From the NCBI RefSeq assembly GCF_051020765.1, contig NC_134930.1:3968001-4032000 (forward strand): a DNA stretch of 64,000 bases, in the 5' to 3' direction. This DNA is from Lasioglossum baleicum (Eukaryota > Arthropoda > Insecta > Hymenoptera > Halictidae). The notes under the pieces are model-generated. The model worked only from the letters and a program-made list of their open reading frames with translations. It did not search any database and had not been told where the DNA came from. This document shows positions 38,461 to 49,064 of the stretch, in pieces (within the stretch, counting starts at the first letter, position 1; every line of letters begins with the position of its first letter). The position numbers and the translations under genes were made by a program.

Positions 38461-39819
38461 ATGTCTCGCCCAATCACGCGATCTCAAAAGGATCTCCGAG
38501 CAGATCCTAACGCAGACCTTCCTCCAATGACCGAGGAAGAGTTACTCCTTTATGCGCAAGACCTCGCCCGTAGAGAGCAATATCTCAAAGAAGAAACTGA
38601 TTTTATTGCCAAATTGCGTCTCAAATATGAAGAAGACGCGCAAAACCAAAAGAATATGCTCGACGAAATACGAAAAGAGCTTCATAACATCCAAATCACG
38701 AGTCAAACCCTACGTCAACAAACGCCTACACCAGGCCCTAGTAACGTCTCTAATATGCGGGAACCTTCACCGCCAGAGCCACGCGAAATCCCACAGTATG
38801 AACCTACTGGTAATTTCGCTCTAAAACAAGCCGCCGAGCTTGTCCCTAGATTCGACGGAACTTCGTCTTCCGTCCTACAATTCATACGTGCATGCAAACG
38901 CGCGCGTGACACCGTACCGGCCACTGCAGAGCGTGCCCTCACAAAATTGCTCTGCAATAAACTCCACGATCGTGCTTATGCCGCTATAGAAGGCCAGCAC
39001 ATATTCACAATTTCTGCACTATGCGAGAAATTACGAACAGTACTGGGCCCATACAAATTCGTTGACCAGTACCGTGGCGATCTCGCGAGTGTACTCCAAG
39101 CTCCAAACGAGCACATCTTAGACTTCATCAATCGCGTTAAAGACCTTCGAACCGCGATTCAAGATGCCACAGATATTGGCCTTGATTACGAAGAACTAGA
39201 TCGCTTCGTAGTAGATTGTTTTCTACGAGGTCTCCTTCCCCAGCTGCGTGCCGAAGTGCTTCATTGCCCTTCGCGAAATCCTGCCACTGTTTTCGAAGCA
39301 GCCATCTCTGCTTACAGGCAGTATGAGTCAGACCAGACTCGTCGACGAGAACTGATCCGCGAAGAAAAACGAGTCAGCTTCTCTGATAACCGGCCGTATC
39401 GCCCGCGTTCCACGAATGAATCCGCTCGTGATATCCCAGAACGAACTCAAGAACGCCGCGATAACAGACCGGACTCGTCTCAGCAGTCCTCGAGAAACTT
39501 AAACCGAGACTCTTATCGCTCCCCGACGCCGCAACGGCGATGGGAAAATAATCCTCGCGGCCAAAACACGTACCGCGATGGTCGCACAGATCGCCCTTCA
39601 AGCTCTAACAAATTTTGCAACTACTGCAAAGTCCCCGGGCACGATATTCACGAGTGCCGTAAGCGCGCTTTTAATAATAATAGGAGGTCGGGAAACGAGT
39701 CCGGCCTCCCGACCGAAGCCAACCCCAGGCGGGAGGCCGCATCTTCAAGTCAAACTACAGCCCGCACCCAAACAGCTATCCGGACGAACGACCAGTCCGA
39801 CGATTCGTCTCAGCAGTAA
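38461..39819 (+). CDS. gag: Gag polyprotein, A4 (452 aa)
   Basis: Intact and identical in protein sequence to A3 Gag. The leader also matches A3 (GGACATCGAAG rather than GGACAACGAAG). CCHC knuckle and frameshift signal are preserved. Because A4 lacks RT and integrase, an intact Gag with a working frameshift site suggests recent mobility rather than long decay. Confidence 0.93.
   Translation: MSRPITRSQKDLRADPNADLPPMTEEELLLYAQDLARREQYLKEETDFIAKLRLKYEEDAQNQKNMLDEIRKELHNIQITSQTLRQQTPTPGPSNVSNMREPSPPEPREIPQYEPTGNFALKQAAELVPRFDGTSSSVLQFIRACKRARDTVPATAERALTKLLCNKLHDRAYAAIEGQHIFTISALCEKLRTVLGPYKFVDQYRGDLASVLQAPNEHILDFINRVKDLRTAIQDATDIGLDYEELDRFVVDCFLRGLLPQLRAEVLHCPSRNPATVFEAAISAYRQYESDQTRRRELIREEKRVSFSDNRPYRPRSTNESARDIPERTQERRDNRPDSSQQSSRNLNRDSYRSPTPQRRWENNPRGQNTYRDGRTDRPSSSNKFCNYCKVPGHDIHECRKRAFNNNRRSGNESGLPTEANPRREAASSSQTTARTQTAIRTNDQSDDSSQQ
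39690..39739 (+). promoter_or_regulatory. -1 frameshift signal (A4)
   Basis: Heptamer 39690-39696 and stem 39702-39711/39730-39739, as in A3. Confidence 0.82.
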
Positions 39820-42053
39820 ATCTTGCTGCAGACTCACCAATTCCGCGCGTAAAAATCTCCGCCCCTCAATTACAAAAGAAGTGTGAATTTTTGTTGGACA
39901 CGGGTTCGGAGATCAATTTAATTCGTGCGTCAAGTCTAGAACCAAATCTACCTATAGATCATACGAACACTATAGAAGTCCAAGGAATAACCGAGGGATC
40001 CATTCCAACTCTCGGTCAAATTAAAATACACTTACAGGGTCAAAACCCTATCGAATTTCATGTCTTGGAAGAAAACTTCCCAATTAACATCGACGGAATC
40101 CTCGGTTCTCCCTTCTTCAGAACAGGAGCCGAGATCTCCTTTGCGAATGAATACATTACGATAGGAAACATTCGGGTTCCCTTCTCGAACCCTCGCGCGC
40201 CCACGGCTGAGCCTCGCGATGAATTGGCAGCAGAGGTTATTTCAATGCCTTCGTCTATGACCAACGATCTTGTTAAAACTCCAGCCGCCGAGCGTGAGGA
40301 ACATTCGGCAAGGAACGTTCGAGTGTCTTCCTCAAATCCTCGTGGACCCGCGGTCAGACCTTGCAGAGCTCCGGTGACGGAGGTTATTTCAATGCCTCCT
40401 CGGGATTCGATCGAGTACTCCCTAGAGAAAAACGCCGTGAAAAGCCGGCCGGAATCGAAGGAGACTCGAGAGATATCGGAGTACACTGCGAGAAGTCGGA
40501 TCGTGGAGCGTGAGGATCGAGTCCGAACAAAGACTCCTCCGAAATCCGAAGAATTCGTCCTCGAACCTCGTACCGTTGCGTGCATAGCGGTCGACGTCGA
40601 AGGACCTAAACAGGGATATATCCGCCGTGTTAATGTAGCGCCGGATGTATTCCTGGGTGACTGCGTTGTCACCAATCGTAAAGGCAAAGCGAGCCTCCGG
40701 TGTTTTAACACCTCGTCGGAAAGAGTTTCATTTCGATTGCCCCCATTGGAGATGGAAGAAATCGAGTCGTACTCTTCCGACCTTTCTAACTCCGGGAACC
40801 ATCCCGACGTATTCGGTAACCATCCCGACCTTTCCACTTCCGGGTACCATCCCGACGTATTCGGTAACCATCCCGACCTTTCTAATTCCGGGTATCATCC
40901 CGACGCATTCGGTAACCATCCCGACAATACTAACTCCGGTAACCAGCCCGATTCTTATACTAACTCCGGTAACCAGCCCGATTCTCATACTAACTCCGGT
41001 AACCAGCCCGATTCTCATACTAACTCCGGTAACCAGCCCGATGCTTATACTAACTCCGGTAACCAGCCCGATTCTCATACTAACTCCGGTAACCAGCCCG
41101 ATTCTTATACTAACTCCGGTAACCAGCCCGATTCTTATACTAACTCCGGTAACCAGCCCGATCCTTATTCTAACTCCGGTAACCAGCCCGATCAATTCCA
41201 AGACCAACTCCATTCTTACGACAATCAAAGATCTTCAAGACCCATATGTAAGCAGGTCTGTTCTATATTGCACAATAAATCCAGCGACAGTTCTAAACCA
41301 GAGAAGGATATCAAAGCCTCCAGAGTAAAAGAACTTCTTAACTTACTTCAAAATCATATCTTTGATGATCCACAGAAACTCGATTCCTTTCAACTTCCAT
41401 CTGCACGTTGCCATGCGAAGCGAAACGAATACGATAAAATTAATCTCTGCGCTACGGCGAAATACGCGTCAGCAAGAATGAAATATAAATCCATGTACCC
41501 TCGCGATAACGGATACCCCTATGAGAATAAGCGAGCGAAATTCGAAGCCCAGCGTCGGCAAAATCTCCTTCGACCACCGGAAGATATAGAACAGGTATTC
41601 CTACTCAAAGAACCCTGCAAGGGCAAATTCGATGCGCAATATACGGGTCCTCACGAAATTTGCGACATCTTAGACTCAAACAATGTGAAAATTAAAGTAG
41701 GGAACCATTTTAAGATTGTACATGCAAACAAACTCAAGCGTGCGCCGAATAATCCAACGCAAACCCCGCGTCAGCGAAACGTGACACTCATCTGGACGCA
41801 GATAAGAAGAGACAAAAGTGAAAGTGTTAGTGAACAAAGTGATTCCCCACCCACCCTAAACCCCGAGAAAAGACAGTCGAAAAATGAACATTGCGAATAC
41901 GACTTGTCGGACATTACAAAACCAGCCCCAGCCCCACGTGCCGACACCGACAACATTTCAGTGCGACCAGTGTTTCGTACAAATATAGGAAATACTCGCC
42001 GAGAACTGTGCTCCCTGCGCGGAGTACCCCCGGACGATGCATCGCATGAATGA
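39696..42053 (+). CDS. Short pol: protease, tether, unique segment, integrase tail (A4)
   Basis: Single open frame, 720 codons from the TTG at 39891. Order: protease DTGSE; charged tether; HPD/QPD repeats (40788-41192); a unique segment of about 132 codons (41193-41588, QFQDQLHSYDNQ to PPEDI) absent from A3; then, from EQVFLLKEP, the integrase C-terminal GPHEI module; then a direct fusion to the region equivalent to the small downstream ORF of A3, ending DDASHE. RT, RNase H, integrase catalytic core and the Cys-rich tail are missing. The frame is uninterrupted across both deletion joints, so the derivative still codes for a defined protein. Confidence 0.88.
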   Translation, partial: RVRPPDRSQPQAGGRIFKSNYSPHPNSYPDERPVRRFVSAVNLAADSPIPRVKISAPQLQKKCEFLLDTGSEINLIRASSLEPNLPIDHTNTIEVQGITEGSIPTLGQIKIHLQGQNPIEFHVLEENFPINIDGILGSPFFRTGAEISFANEYITIGNIRVPFSNPRAPTAEPRDELAAEVISMPSSMTNDLVKTPAAEREEHSARNVRVSSSNPRGPAVRPCRAPVTEVISMPPRDSIEYSLEKNAVKSRPESKETREISEYTARSRIVEREDRVRTKTPPKSEEFVLEPRTVACIAVDVEGPKQGYIRRVNVAPDVFLGDCVVTNRKGKASLRCFNTSSERVSFRLPPLEMEEIESYSSDLSNSGNHPDVFGNHPDLSTSGYHPDVFGNHPDLSNSGYHPDAFGNHPDNTNSGNQPDSYTNSGNQPDSHTNSGNQPDSHTNSGNQPDAYTNSGNQPDSHTNSGNQPDSYTNSGNQPDSYTNSGNQPDPYSNSGNQPDQFQDQLHSYDNQRSSRPICKQVCSILHNKSSDSSKPEKDIKASRVKELLNLLQNHIFDDPQKLDSFQLPSARCHAKRNEYDKINLCATAKYASARMKYKSMYPRDNGYPYENKRAKFEAQRRQNLLRPPEDIEQVFLLKEPCKGKFDAQYTGPHEICDILDSNNVKIKVGNHFKIVHANKLKRAPNNPTQTPRQRNVTLIWTQIRRDKSESVSEQSDSPPTLNPEKRQSKNEHCEYDLSDITKPAPAPRADTDNISVRPVFRTNIGNTRRELCSLRGVPPDDASHE
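40788..41192 (+). repeat. Coding tandem repeats in the tether (A4)
   Basis: Three long 48-bp units and nine short NSGNQPD units, the largest number of short units in the window. Confidence 0.9.
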
Positions 42054-42119
42054 GTGTGTGGTCGGGTGTTGAGCGAGAAATTTCTTCCTTGTAAGAAATT
42101 TCTTTTCCGCGTTGGGAGG
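42054..42119 (+). other. 3' UTR, HSE-like dimers and polypurine tract (A4)
   Basis: Two AGAAATTTCT sites, then GGGAGG (42114-42119) before the LTR. Confidence 0.75.
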
Positions 42120-44103
42120 TGTTACGTCGTCCGATGTACGACGTTGGCCTTGTACACACACTATGTATACAAGGTCTGATCTGCATAAGATCCACACACC
42201 GTCCCCTAGACATAAGAGCATAGTATTAAGATCTCATTATTCTATTGTTCTAATCCTTATCTCCGTCTCTACCCATCACCATAACTTCTCCTTGATCAAC
42301 ACCTTACCTCAGTTTCAACCCATCACCACGACACATAATGCAATAAAGTATTGCATCACTCTGGAAGCATCTAGAAGCTTCTAGAAACGTCGAGAAGTCC
42401 AAAGACTGCTGCATCAGCAGTCCCACGCTCGTAGAGGGCAATAGGACAGCCACGAGACTGCAGCGTCAGCAGAAATGCACGTGCAGTCCCCGGGAGCAAA
42501 GACGCTGCTGCGTCAGCGGTTCTCCCACTCTGACGACTGAAGAACAAAGAGACTGCAGCGTCAGCCATCCCCACTCCGACCGAAGGAGGCAGGGCAGAGC
42601 GGACGCTTGCATTAGTCCGCCTCCATCTCGCGACTCGAGCAGTCCGCCTCCGACCGGCGACTCGAGCAGTCGTGCCAACCTGGCCTCAGCCGCCAGTCCG
42701 GCTTCTTCCGACTTCAAGAGCAGACGTGTTCAGTCTAGCTCCGCGAAAGTGAAGTGTGTCGATCCTTCACTCCTAATTCCAATTCCAATTCCAACTCTAA
42801 CTCAACTCAACTCAACTCCTAATTCTCATACATTATTCCTATAACATATTACAATATCCATTATTCATTAATCCAATTACTACTCCTATTATAATACTAC
42901 TTACATATTGTATACCAGTGTACTTACCAGTTCTTATTTAATATATCGTTGTTATACCAGTGTTTCGATCTTGTTATTCTTGTGTTAGTTCAACACCATC
43001 TTCCAATTCAGTTCTTGCATCGAATATATTAAACTCGTGACATATCCGGACTTGGTCTAAAGTGCGCAGTGGAAACGCTGAGCCGCCAATAAGGAATTTG
43101 AAGCGAGTCATAGAGAAGTTCTCGTGCCACGTCTAGAATTGGTCTAAAGTGCGCAGTGGAAACGCTGAGCCGCCACTATAGACGTGAAGCGAGTTAACTA
43201 CCAAAAAGGTTAATAACAAGTGGAAGTTCATTTTCATTATATTATTAATATTCCATCATTACTATTCCTTACCCATGCGACGCCCACGTCGAGCGGGACG
43301 CAAGTATCAACTTGCTAAATTGAGACGCGCGTTGAGAAATAAAGCGGTGCTCGATCAAATCATTGCCACTACCGAGTGGACAGAACTTCTGGGAACCACC
43401 GAGCACATTCCGTGTGACGCGTCCGATTACGTTTCTGTATACGGTTGCCCTTGCAACCCTCCTAAAGAGGTCAACCACGCGGACCTCTCGCGAGCTCCGA
43501 CGCCAGTTCTGCATCCGGTCGATTGTCCAGAGGTGATCGACATAGCCGACGACGACGACAGCCGAGACACGATCATCGTTCCCAGGGTCCGTTGCCGAAT
43601 CATCCGTGACGTTCCTCTGCCAGCTCATCAACGTGTCGTCTTGCGGCCAGCATCCAAGGCCACTAACGTCGTCCCGAACCGAGCAGCAGCAACTTTGCCA
43701 GATCTTCCCCACCTCGAGGACATCTGTATAGAAGATCCGATGTACGACACCTACTGTCAGTACCGCCAGTTCCTGCTGCAACAATATTATTAGGCGTTAA
43801 TACAACAATGCGGTGAGTCGTATAATATCTTGTATAATTGTTGAATCCTGTAAACTCACCGTTCTCGTTGCATCCTCTCGCGCGCGATTCTTGTCGGGAC
43901 ACTCCTTGTAACCGCGTCGGACGTTCTCTTCTTGACTGCATCCATAGCAATATCGGTTGTCCTAGTGCATATGACAGCCCGCGGCTGTCTCGGCACGAAA
44001 GACCACTCCTCATTTTAATCTTCATATCTCAACCGTCCGTCTGTCACTGTTCTCTTTTCTCTCTCCTGGTACCTGTAACAAAAACACAGTGACGGACGTG
44101 ACA
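42120..44103 (+). repeat. 3' LTR of A4 (1984 bp)
   Basis: TGTTACG to GTGACA, with heat-shock array at 42363-42397. Followed by ACCT, then A5 pol sequence, so this LTR sits inside another A element. Confidence 0.93.
43275..43793 (+). CDS. LTR-encoded 172-aa ORF (A4 3' LTR)
   Basis: Full length, common version. In a 3' LTR it could be expressed only from a promoter within this LTR. Confidence 0.45.
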   Translation: MRRPRRAGRKYQLAKLRRALRNKAVLDQIIATTEWTELLGTTEHIPCDASDYVSVYGCPCNPPKEVNHADLSRAPTPVLHPVDCPEVIDIADDDDSRDTIIVPRVRCRIIRDVPLPAHQRVVLRPASKATNVVPNRAAATLPDLPHLEDICIEDPMYDTYCQYRQFLLQQYY

Positions 44104-44104
44104 A

Positions 44105-45580
44105 CCTAAACAGGGATATATCCGCCGTGTTAATGTAGCGCCGGATGTATTCCTGGGTGACTGCGTCGTCACCAATCGTAAAGGCAAAGCGAGCCTCCGG
44201 TGTTTTAACACCTCGTCGGAAAGAGTTTCATTTCGATTGCCCCCATTGGAGATGGAAGAAATCGAGTCGTACTCTTCCGATTCTTAGACTACTTCCGGGT
44301 ATCATCCCGACGCATTCGGTAACCATCCCGACCTTTCTAATTCCGGGTATCATCCTGACGCATTCGGTAACCATCCCGACCTTTCTAATTCCGGGAACCA
44401 TCCCGACGCATTCGGTAACCATCCCGACCTTTCTAATTCCGGGTACTATCCCGACGAATTCGGTAACCATCCCGACCATTCTAATTCCGGGAACTATCCC
44501 GACGCATTCGGTAACCATCCCGACCTTACTAATTCCGGGAACCACCCCGACGCATTCGGTAACCATCCCGACCTTACTAACTCCGGTAACCAGCCCGATT
44601 CTCATACTAACTCCGGTAACCAGCCCGATTCTCATACTAACTCCGGTAACCAGCCCGATTCTCATACTAACTCCGGTAACCAGCCCGATTCTTATACTAA
44701 CTCCGGTAACCAGCCCGATCAATTCCAAGACCAACTCCATTCCTACGACAATCAAAGATCTTCAAGACCCATATGTAAGCAGGTCTGTTCTATATTGCAC
44801 AATAAACCCAGTGACAGTTCTAAACCAGAGAAGGATATCAAAGCCTCCAGAGTAAAAGAACTTCATAACTTACTTCACAATCATATCTTTGATGATCCAC
44901 AGAAACTCGATTCCTTTCAACTTCCATCTGCACGTTGCCATGCGAAGCGAAACGAATACGATAAAATTAATCTCTGCGGTACAGCGAAATACGCGTCAGC
45001 AAGAAAGCAATATAAATCAGAGTACCCTCGCGATAAAGGATATCCCTATGAGAATAAGCGAGCGAAATTCGAAGCCCAGCATCGGCAAAATCTCCTTCGA
45101 CCACCGGAAGATATAGAACAGGTATTCCTACTCAAAGAACCCTGCAAGGGCAAATTCGATGCGCAATATACGGGTCCTCACGAAATTTGCGACATCTTAG
45201 ACTCAAACAATGTGAAAATTAAAGTAGGGAACCATTTTAAGATTGTACATGCAAACAAACTCAAGCGTGCGCCGAATAATCCAACGCAAACCCCGCGTCA
45301 GCGAAACGTGACACTCATCTGGACGCAGATAAGAAAAGACAAAAGTGAAAGTGTTAGTGAACAAAGTGATTCCCCACCCACCCTAAACCCCGAGAAAAGA
45401 CAGTCGAAAAATGGACATTGCGAATACGACTTGTCGGACATTACAAAATCAGCCCCAGCCCCACGTGCCGACACCGACAACATTTCAGTGCGACCAGTGT
45501 TTCGTACAAATATAGGAAATACTCGCCGAGAACTGTGCTCCCTGCGCGGAGTACCTCCGGACGATGCGTCGCATGAATGA
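44105..45580 (+). pseudogene. Short pol remnant, A5, with in-frame stop
   Basis: Continues the short-pol frame from the codon for Pro in GPKQGYIRR. A TAG at 44285-44287 interrupts it where other copies read a Leu-Ser-Asn-like stretch (local sequence GATTCTTAGACTAC). After it the frame is open to the stop at 45578-45580: six long and five short repeat units (44291-44719), the unique segment, GPHEI module and DDASHE end. Truncated at its start and carrying a nonsense codon, so not functional. Confidence 0.88.
44291..44719 (+). repeat. Coding tandem repeats in the tether (A5)
   Basis: Six long units (most in the window) and five short ones. Confidence 0.88.
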
Positions 45581-45647
45581 GTGTGTGATCGGGTGTTGAG
45601 CGAGAAATTTCTTCCTTTGTAAGAAATTTCTTTTCCGCGTTGGGAGG

Positions 45648-47595
45648 TGTTACGTCGTCCGATGTACGACGTTGGCCTTGTACATACATTATGTATTCAA
45701 GGTCTGATCTGCATAAGATCCACACACCGTCCCCTAGACATAAGAGCATAATATTAAGATCTCATATATTCTATTGTTCTAATCCTTATCTCCGTCTCTA
45801 CCCATCACCATAACTTCACCTTGATCAACACCTTACCTCAGTTTCAACCCATCACCACGACACATAATGCAATAAAGTATTGCATCACTCTAGAAGCATC
45901 TAGAAGCTTCTAGAAACGTCGAGAAGTCCAAAGACTGCTGCATCAGCAGTCCCACGCTCGTAGAGGGCAATAGGACAGCCACGAGACTGCAGCGTCAGCA
46001 GAAATGCACGTGCAGTCCCCGGGAGCGAAGACGCTGCTGCGTCAGCGGTTCTCCCACTCCGACGACTGAAGAACAAAGAGACTGCAGCGTCAGCTATCCC
46101 CACTCCGAACGAAGGAGGCAAGGCAGAGCAGGCGCTTGCATCAGTCCGCCTTCAGCCAGCGACTCGCACGGACGTGCCTACCTGGCCTCAGCCGCCAGTC
46201 CGGCTTCAAGAGCAGACGTGTTCAGTCTAGCTCCGCGATAGTGAAGTGTGTCGATCCTTCACTCCTAATTCCAATTCCAATTCCAACTCTAACTCAACTC
46301 AACTCAACTCCTAATTCTCATACATTATTCCTACAACATATTACTATATCCATTATTCATTAATCCAATTACTACTCTTATTATAATACTACTCACATAT
46401 TGTATACCAGTGTACTTACCAGTTCTTATTTAATATATCGTTGTTATACCAGTGCTTCGATCTTGTTATTCTTGTGTTAGTTCAACACCATCTTCCAATT
46501 CAGTTCTTGAATTGAATATATTAAACTCGTGACATATCCGGACTTGGTCTAAAGAGCGCAGTGGAAACGCTGAGCCGCCAATAAGGAATTTGAAGCGAGT
46601 CATAGAGAAGTTCTCGTGCCACGTCTAGAATTGGTCTAAAGTGCGCAGTGGAAACGCTGAGCCGCCACTATAGACGTGAAGCGAGTTAACTACCAAAAAG
46701 GTTAATAACAAATGGAAGTTCATTTTCATTATCTTATTAATATTCCATCATTACTATTCCTTACCCATGCGACGCCCACGTCGAGCGGGACGCAAGTATC
46801 AACTTGCTAAATTGAGACGCGCGTTAAGAAATAAAGCGGTGCTCGATCAAATCATTGCCACTACCGAGTGGACAGAACTTCTGGGAACCACCGAGCACAT
46901 TCCGTGTGACGCGTCCGATTACGTTTCTGTATACGGTTGCCCTTGCAACCCTCCTAAAGAGGTCAACCACGCGGACCTCTCGCGAGCTCCGACGCCAGTT
47001 CTACATCCGGTCGATTGTCCAGAGGTGATCGACATAGCCGACGACGACGACAGCCGAGACACGATCATCGTTCCCAGGGTCCGTTGCCGAACCATCCGTG
47101 ACGATCCTCTACCAGCTCATCAACGTGTCGTCTTGCGGCCAGCATCCAAGGCCACTAACGTCGTCCCGAACCGAGCAGCAGCAACTCTGCCAGATCTTCC
47201 CCACCTCGAGGACATCTGTATAGAAGACCCGATGTACTACACCTACTGCCAGTACCGCCAGTTCCTGCTACAACAATATTATTAGGTGTTAATACAACAT
47301 TGCGGTGAGTCGTATAATGTCTTGTATAATTGCTGAATCCTGTAAACTCACCGTTCTCGTTGCATCCTCTCCCGCGTGATTCTTGTCGGGACACTTCTTG
47401 TAACCGCGTCGGACGTTCTCTTCTTGACTGCATCCATAGCAATATCGGTTGTCCTAGTGCATATGACAGCCCGCGGCTGTCTCGGCACGAAAGACCACTC
47501 CTCATTTTAATCATAATATCTCAACCGTCCGTCTGTCACTGTTCTCTTTTCTCTCTCCTGGTACCTGTAACAAAAACACAGTGACGGACGTGACA
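45648..47595 (+). repeat. A LTR shared by A5 and A6 (1948 bp)
   Basis: 3' LTR of A5 by its left junction and 5' LTR of A6 by its right. Heat-shock array 45892-45926. The terminal inverted repeat is the CCTTGTACATAC/GTATTCAAGG variant. Confidence 0.92.
46767..47285 (+). CDS. LTR-encoded 172-aa ORF (A5/A6 LTR)
   Basis: Full length, with Ile109 to Thr, Val113 to Asp and Asp158 to Tyr relative to the common version. It has the CTG to CTA synonymous change that breaks the antisense frame. VIDI-acidic motif kept. Confidence 0.46.
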   Translation: MRRPRRAGRKYQLAKLRRALRNKAVLDQIIATTEWTELLGTTEHIPCDASDYVSVYGCPCNPPKEVNHADLSRAPTPVLHPVDCPEVIDIADDDDSRDTIIVPRVRCRTIRDDPLPAHQRVVLRPASKATNVVPNRAAATLPDLPHLEDICIEDPMYYTYCQYRQFLLQQYY

Positions 47596-47599
47596 AATT

Positions 47600-47616
47600 T
47601 GGCGCAGTCGGTAGGA
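47600..47616 (+). other. Primer-binding site, tRNA-Ser (A6)
   Basis: TGGCGCAGTCGGTAGGA four bases after the LTR end. Confidence 0.88.
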
Positions 47617-47708
47617 CAACGAAGTGGTCGCCGATATTTGCATTAATAAGCCCCGACGCGTGTCAGTGCGAAGTTCACATTTCTTAAAACCCATTTATAT
47701 CTTTCAAA

Positions 47709-49064
47709 ATGTCTCGCCCAATCACGCGATCTCAAAAGGATCTCCGAGCAGATCCTAACGCAGACCTTCCTCCAATGACCGAGGAAGAGTTACTTTATGC
47801 GCAAGACCTCGCCCGTAGAGAGCAATATCTCAAAGAGGAAACTGATTTTATTGCCAAATTGCGTCTCAAATATGAAGAAGACGCACAAAACCAAAAGAAT
47901 ATGCTCGACGAAATACGAAAAGAGCTTCATAACATCCAAATCACGAGTCAAACCCTACGTCAACAATCGCCTACACCAGGCCCTAGTAACGTCTCTAATA
48001 TGCGGGAACCTTCACCGCCAGAGCCACGCGAAATCCCACAGTATGAACCTACTGGTAATTTCGCTCTAAAACAAGCCGCCGAGCTTGTCCCTAGATTCGA
48101 CGGAACTTCGTCTTCCGTCCTACAATTCATACGTGCATGCAAACGCGCGCGTGACACCGTACCGGCCACTGCAGAGCGTGCCCTCACAAAATTGCTCTGC
48201 AATAAACTCCACGATCGTGCTTATGCCGCTATAGAAGGCCAGCACATATCCACAATTTCTGCACTATGCGAAAAGTTACGTACAGTGCTGGGCCCATATA
48301 AATTCGTGGACCAGTACCGTGGCGATCTCGCGAGTGTACTCCAAGCTCCAAACGAGCACATCCTAGACTTCATCAATCGCGTTAAAGACCTTCGAACCGC
48401 GATTCAAGATGCCACAGATATTGGCCTTGATTACGAAGAACTAGATCGCTTCGTAGTAGATTGTTTTCTACGAGGTCTCCTTCCCCAGCTGCGTGCCGAA
48501 GTGCTTCATTGCCCTTCGCGAAATCCTGCCACTGTTTTCGAAGCAGCCATCTCTGCTTACAGGCAGTATGAGTCAGACCAGACTCGTCGACGAGAACTGT
48601 TCCGCGAAGAAAAACGAGTCAGCTTCTCTGATAACCGGCCGTATCGCCCGCGTTCCACGTACGAGTCCGCTCGTGACATTCCAGAGCGAACTCAAGAACG
48701 CCGCGATAACAGACCGGACTCGTCTCAGCAGTCCTCGAGAAACTTAAACCGGGACTCTTATCGCTCCCCGACGCCGCAACGGCGATGGGAAAATAATCCT
48801 CGCGACTCAAACACGTACCGCGATGGTCGCACAGATCGCCCTTCAAGCTCTAACAAATTTTGCAACTACTGCAAAGTCCCCGGGCACGATATTCACGAGT
48901 GCCGTAAGCGCGCTTTTAATAATAATAGGAGGTCGGGAAACGAGTCCGGCCTCCCGACCGAAGCCAACCCAAGGCGGGAGGCCGCATCTTCAACTCAAAC
49001 TACAGCCCGCACCCAAACAGCTATCCGGACGAACGACCAGTCCGACGATTCGTCTCAGCAGTAA
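47709..49064 (+). CDS. gag: Gag polyprotein, A6 (451 aa)
   Basis: Intact. One Leu codon is missing from the EELLLYAQ stretch near residue 29, making it 451 aa. It carries TYESARD and PRDSN variants, Gln to Ser at QQSPTP, and Ile-to-Phe at the RRELFREE position. CCHC knuckle intact. Confidence 0.92.
   Translation: MSRPITRSQKDLRADPNADLPPMTEEELLYAQDLARREQYLKEETDFIAKLRLKYEEDAQNQKNMLDEIRKELHNIQITSQTLRQQSPTPGPSNVSNMREPSPPEPREIPQYEPTGNFALKQAAELVPRFDGTSSSVLQFIRACKRARDTVPATAERALTKLLCNKLHDRAYAAIEGQHISTISALCEKLRTVLGPYKFVDQYRGDLASVLQAPNEHILDFINRVKDLRTAIQDATDIGLDYEELDRFVVDCFLRGLLPQLRAEVLHCPSRNPATVFEAAISAYRQYESDQTRRRELFREEKRVSFSDNRPYRPRSTYESARDIPERTQERRDNRPDSSQQSSRNLNRDSYRSPTPQRRWENNPRDSNTYRDGRTDRPSSSNKFCNYCKVPGHDIHECRKRAFNNNRRSGNESGLPTEANPRREAASSTQTTARTQTAIRTNDQSDDSSQQ
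48935..48984 (+). promoter_or_regulatory. -1 frameshift signal (A6)
   Basis: Heptamer 48935-48941 followed by the same 10-bp stem; two loop bases differ (ACCCAAGG), the stem does not. Confidence 0.82.

Larger units (their letters stand above)
36679..44103 (+). mobile_element. A-family short derivative A4
   Basis: LTR (with its first part before B3), PBS, gag, short pol, polypurine tract, LTR. Its right flank is ACCTAAACAGGG, the interior of another A copy (A5). The two LTRs total 1984 bp each. Confidence 0.9.
44104..45647 (+). mobile_element. A-family short derivative A5, 3' fragment
   Basis: Starts in the middle of the tether-coding region right after the A4 LTR and runs to the polypurine tract (45642-45647). 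Gag, protease and 5' LTR are absent. The next LTR is shared with A6. Confidence 0.9.

Noticed and set aside
40728..41328. Long ORFs in other frames of the tether repeats (for example ILTPVTSP or IGLVTGVS repeats)
   Set aside because: A tandem repeat of 30 or 48 bp without stops is open in several frames; only the frame in line with protease is linked to the conserved domains.
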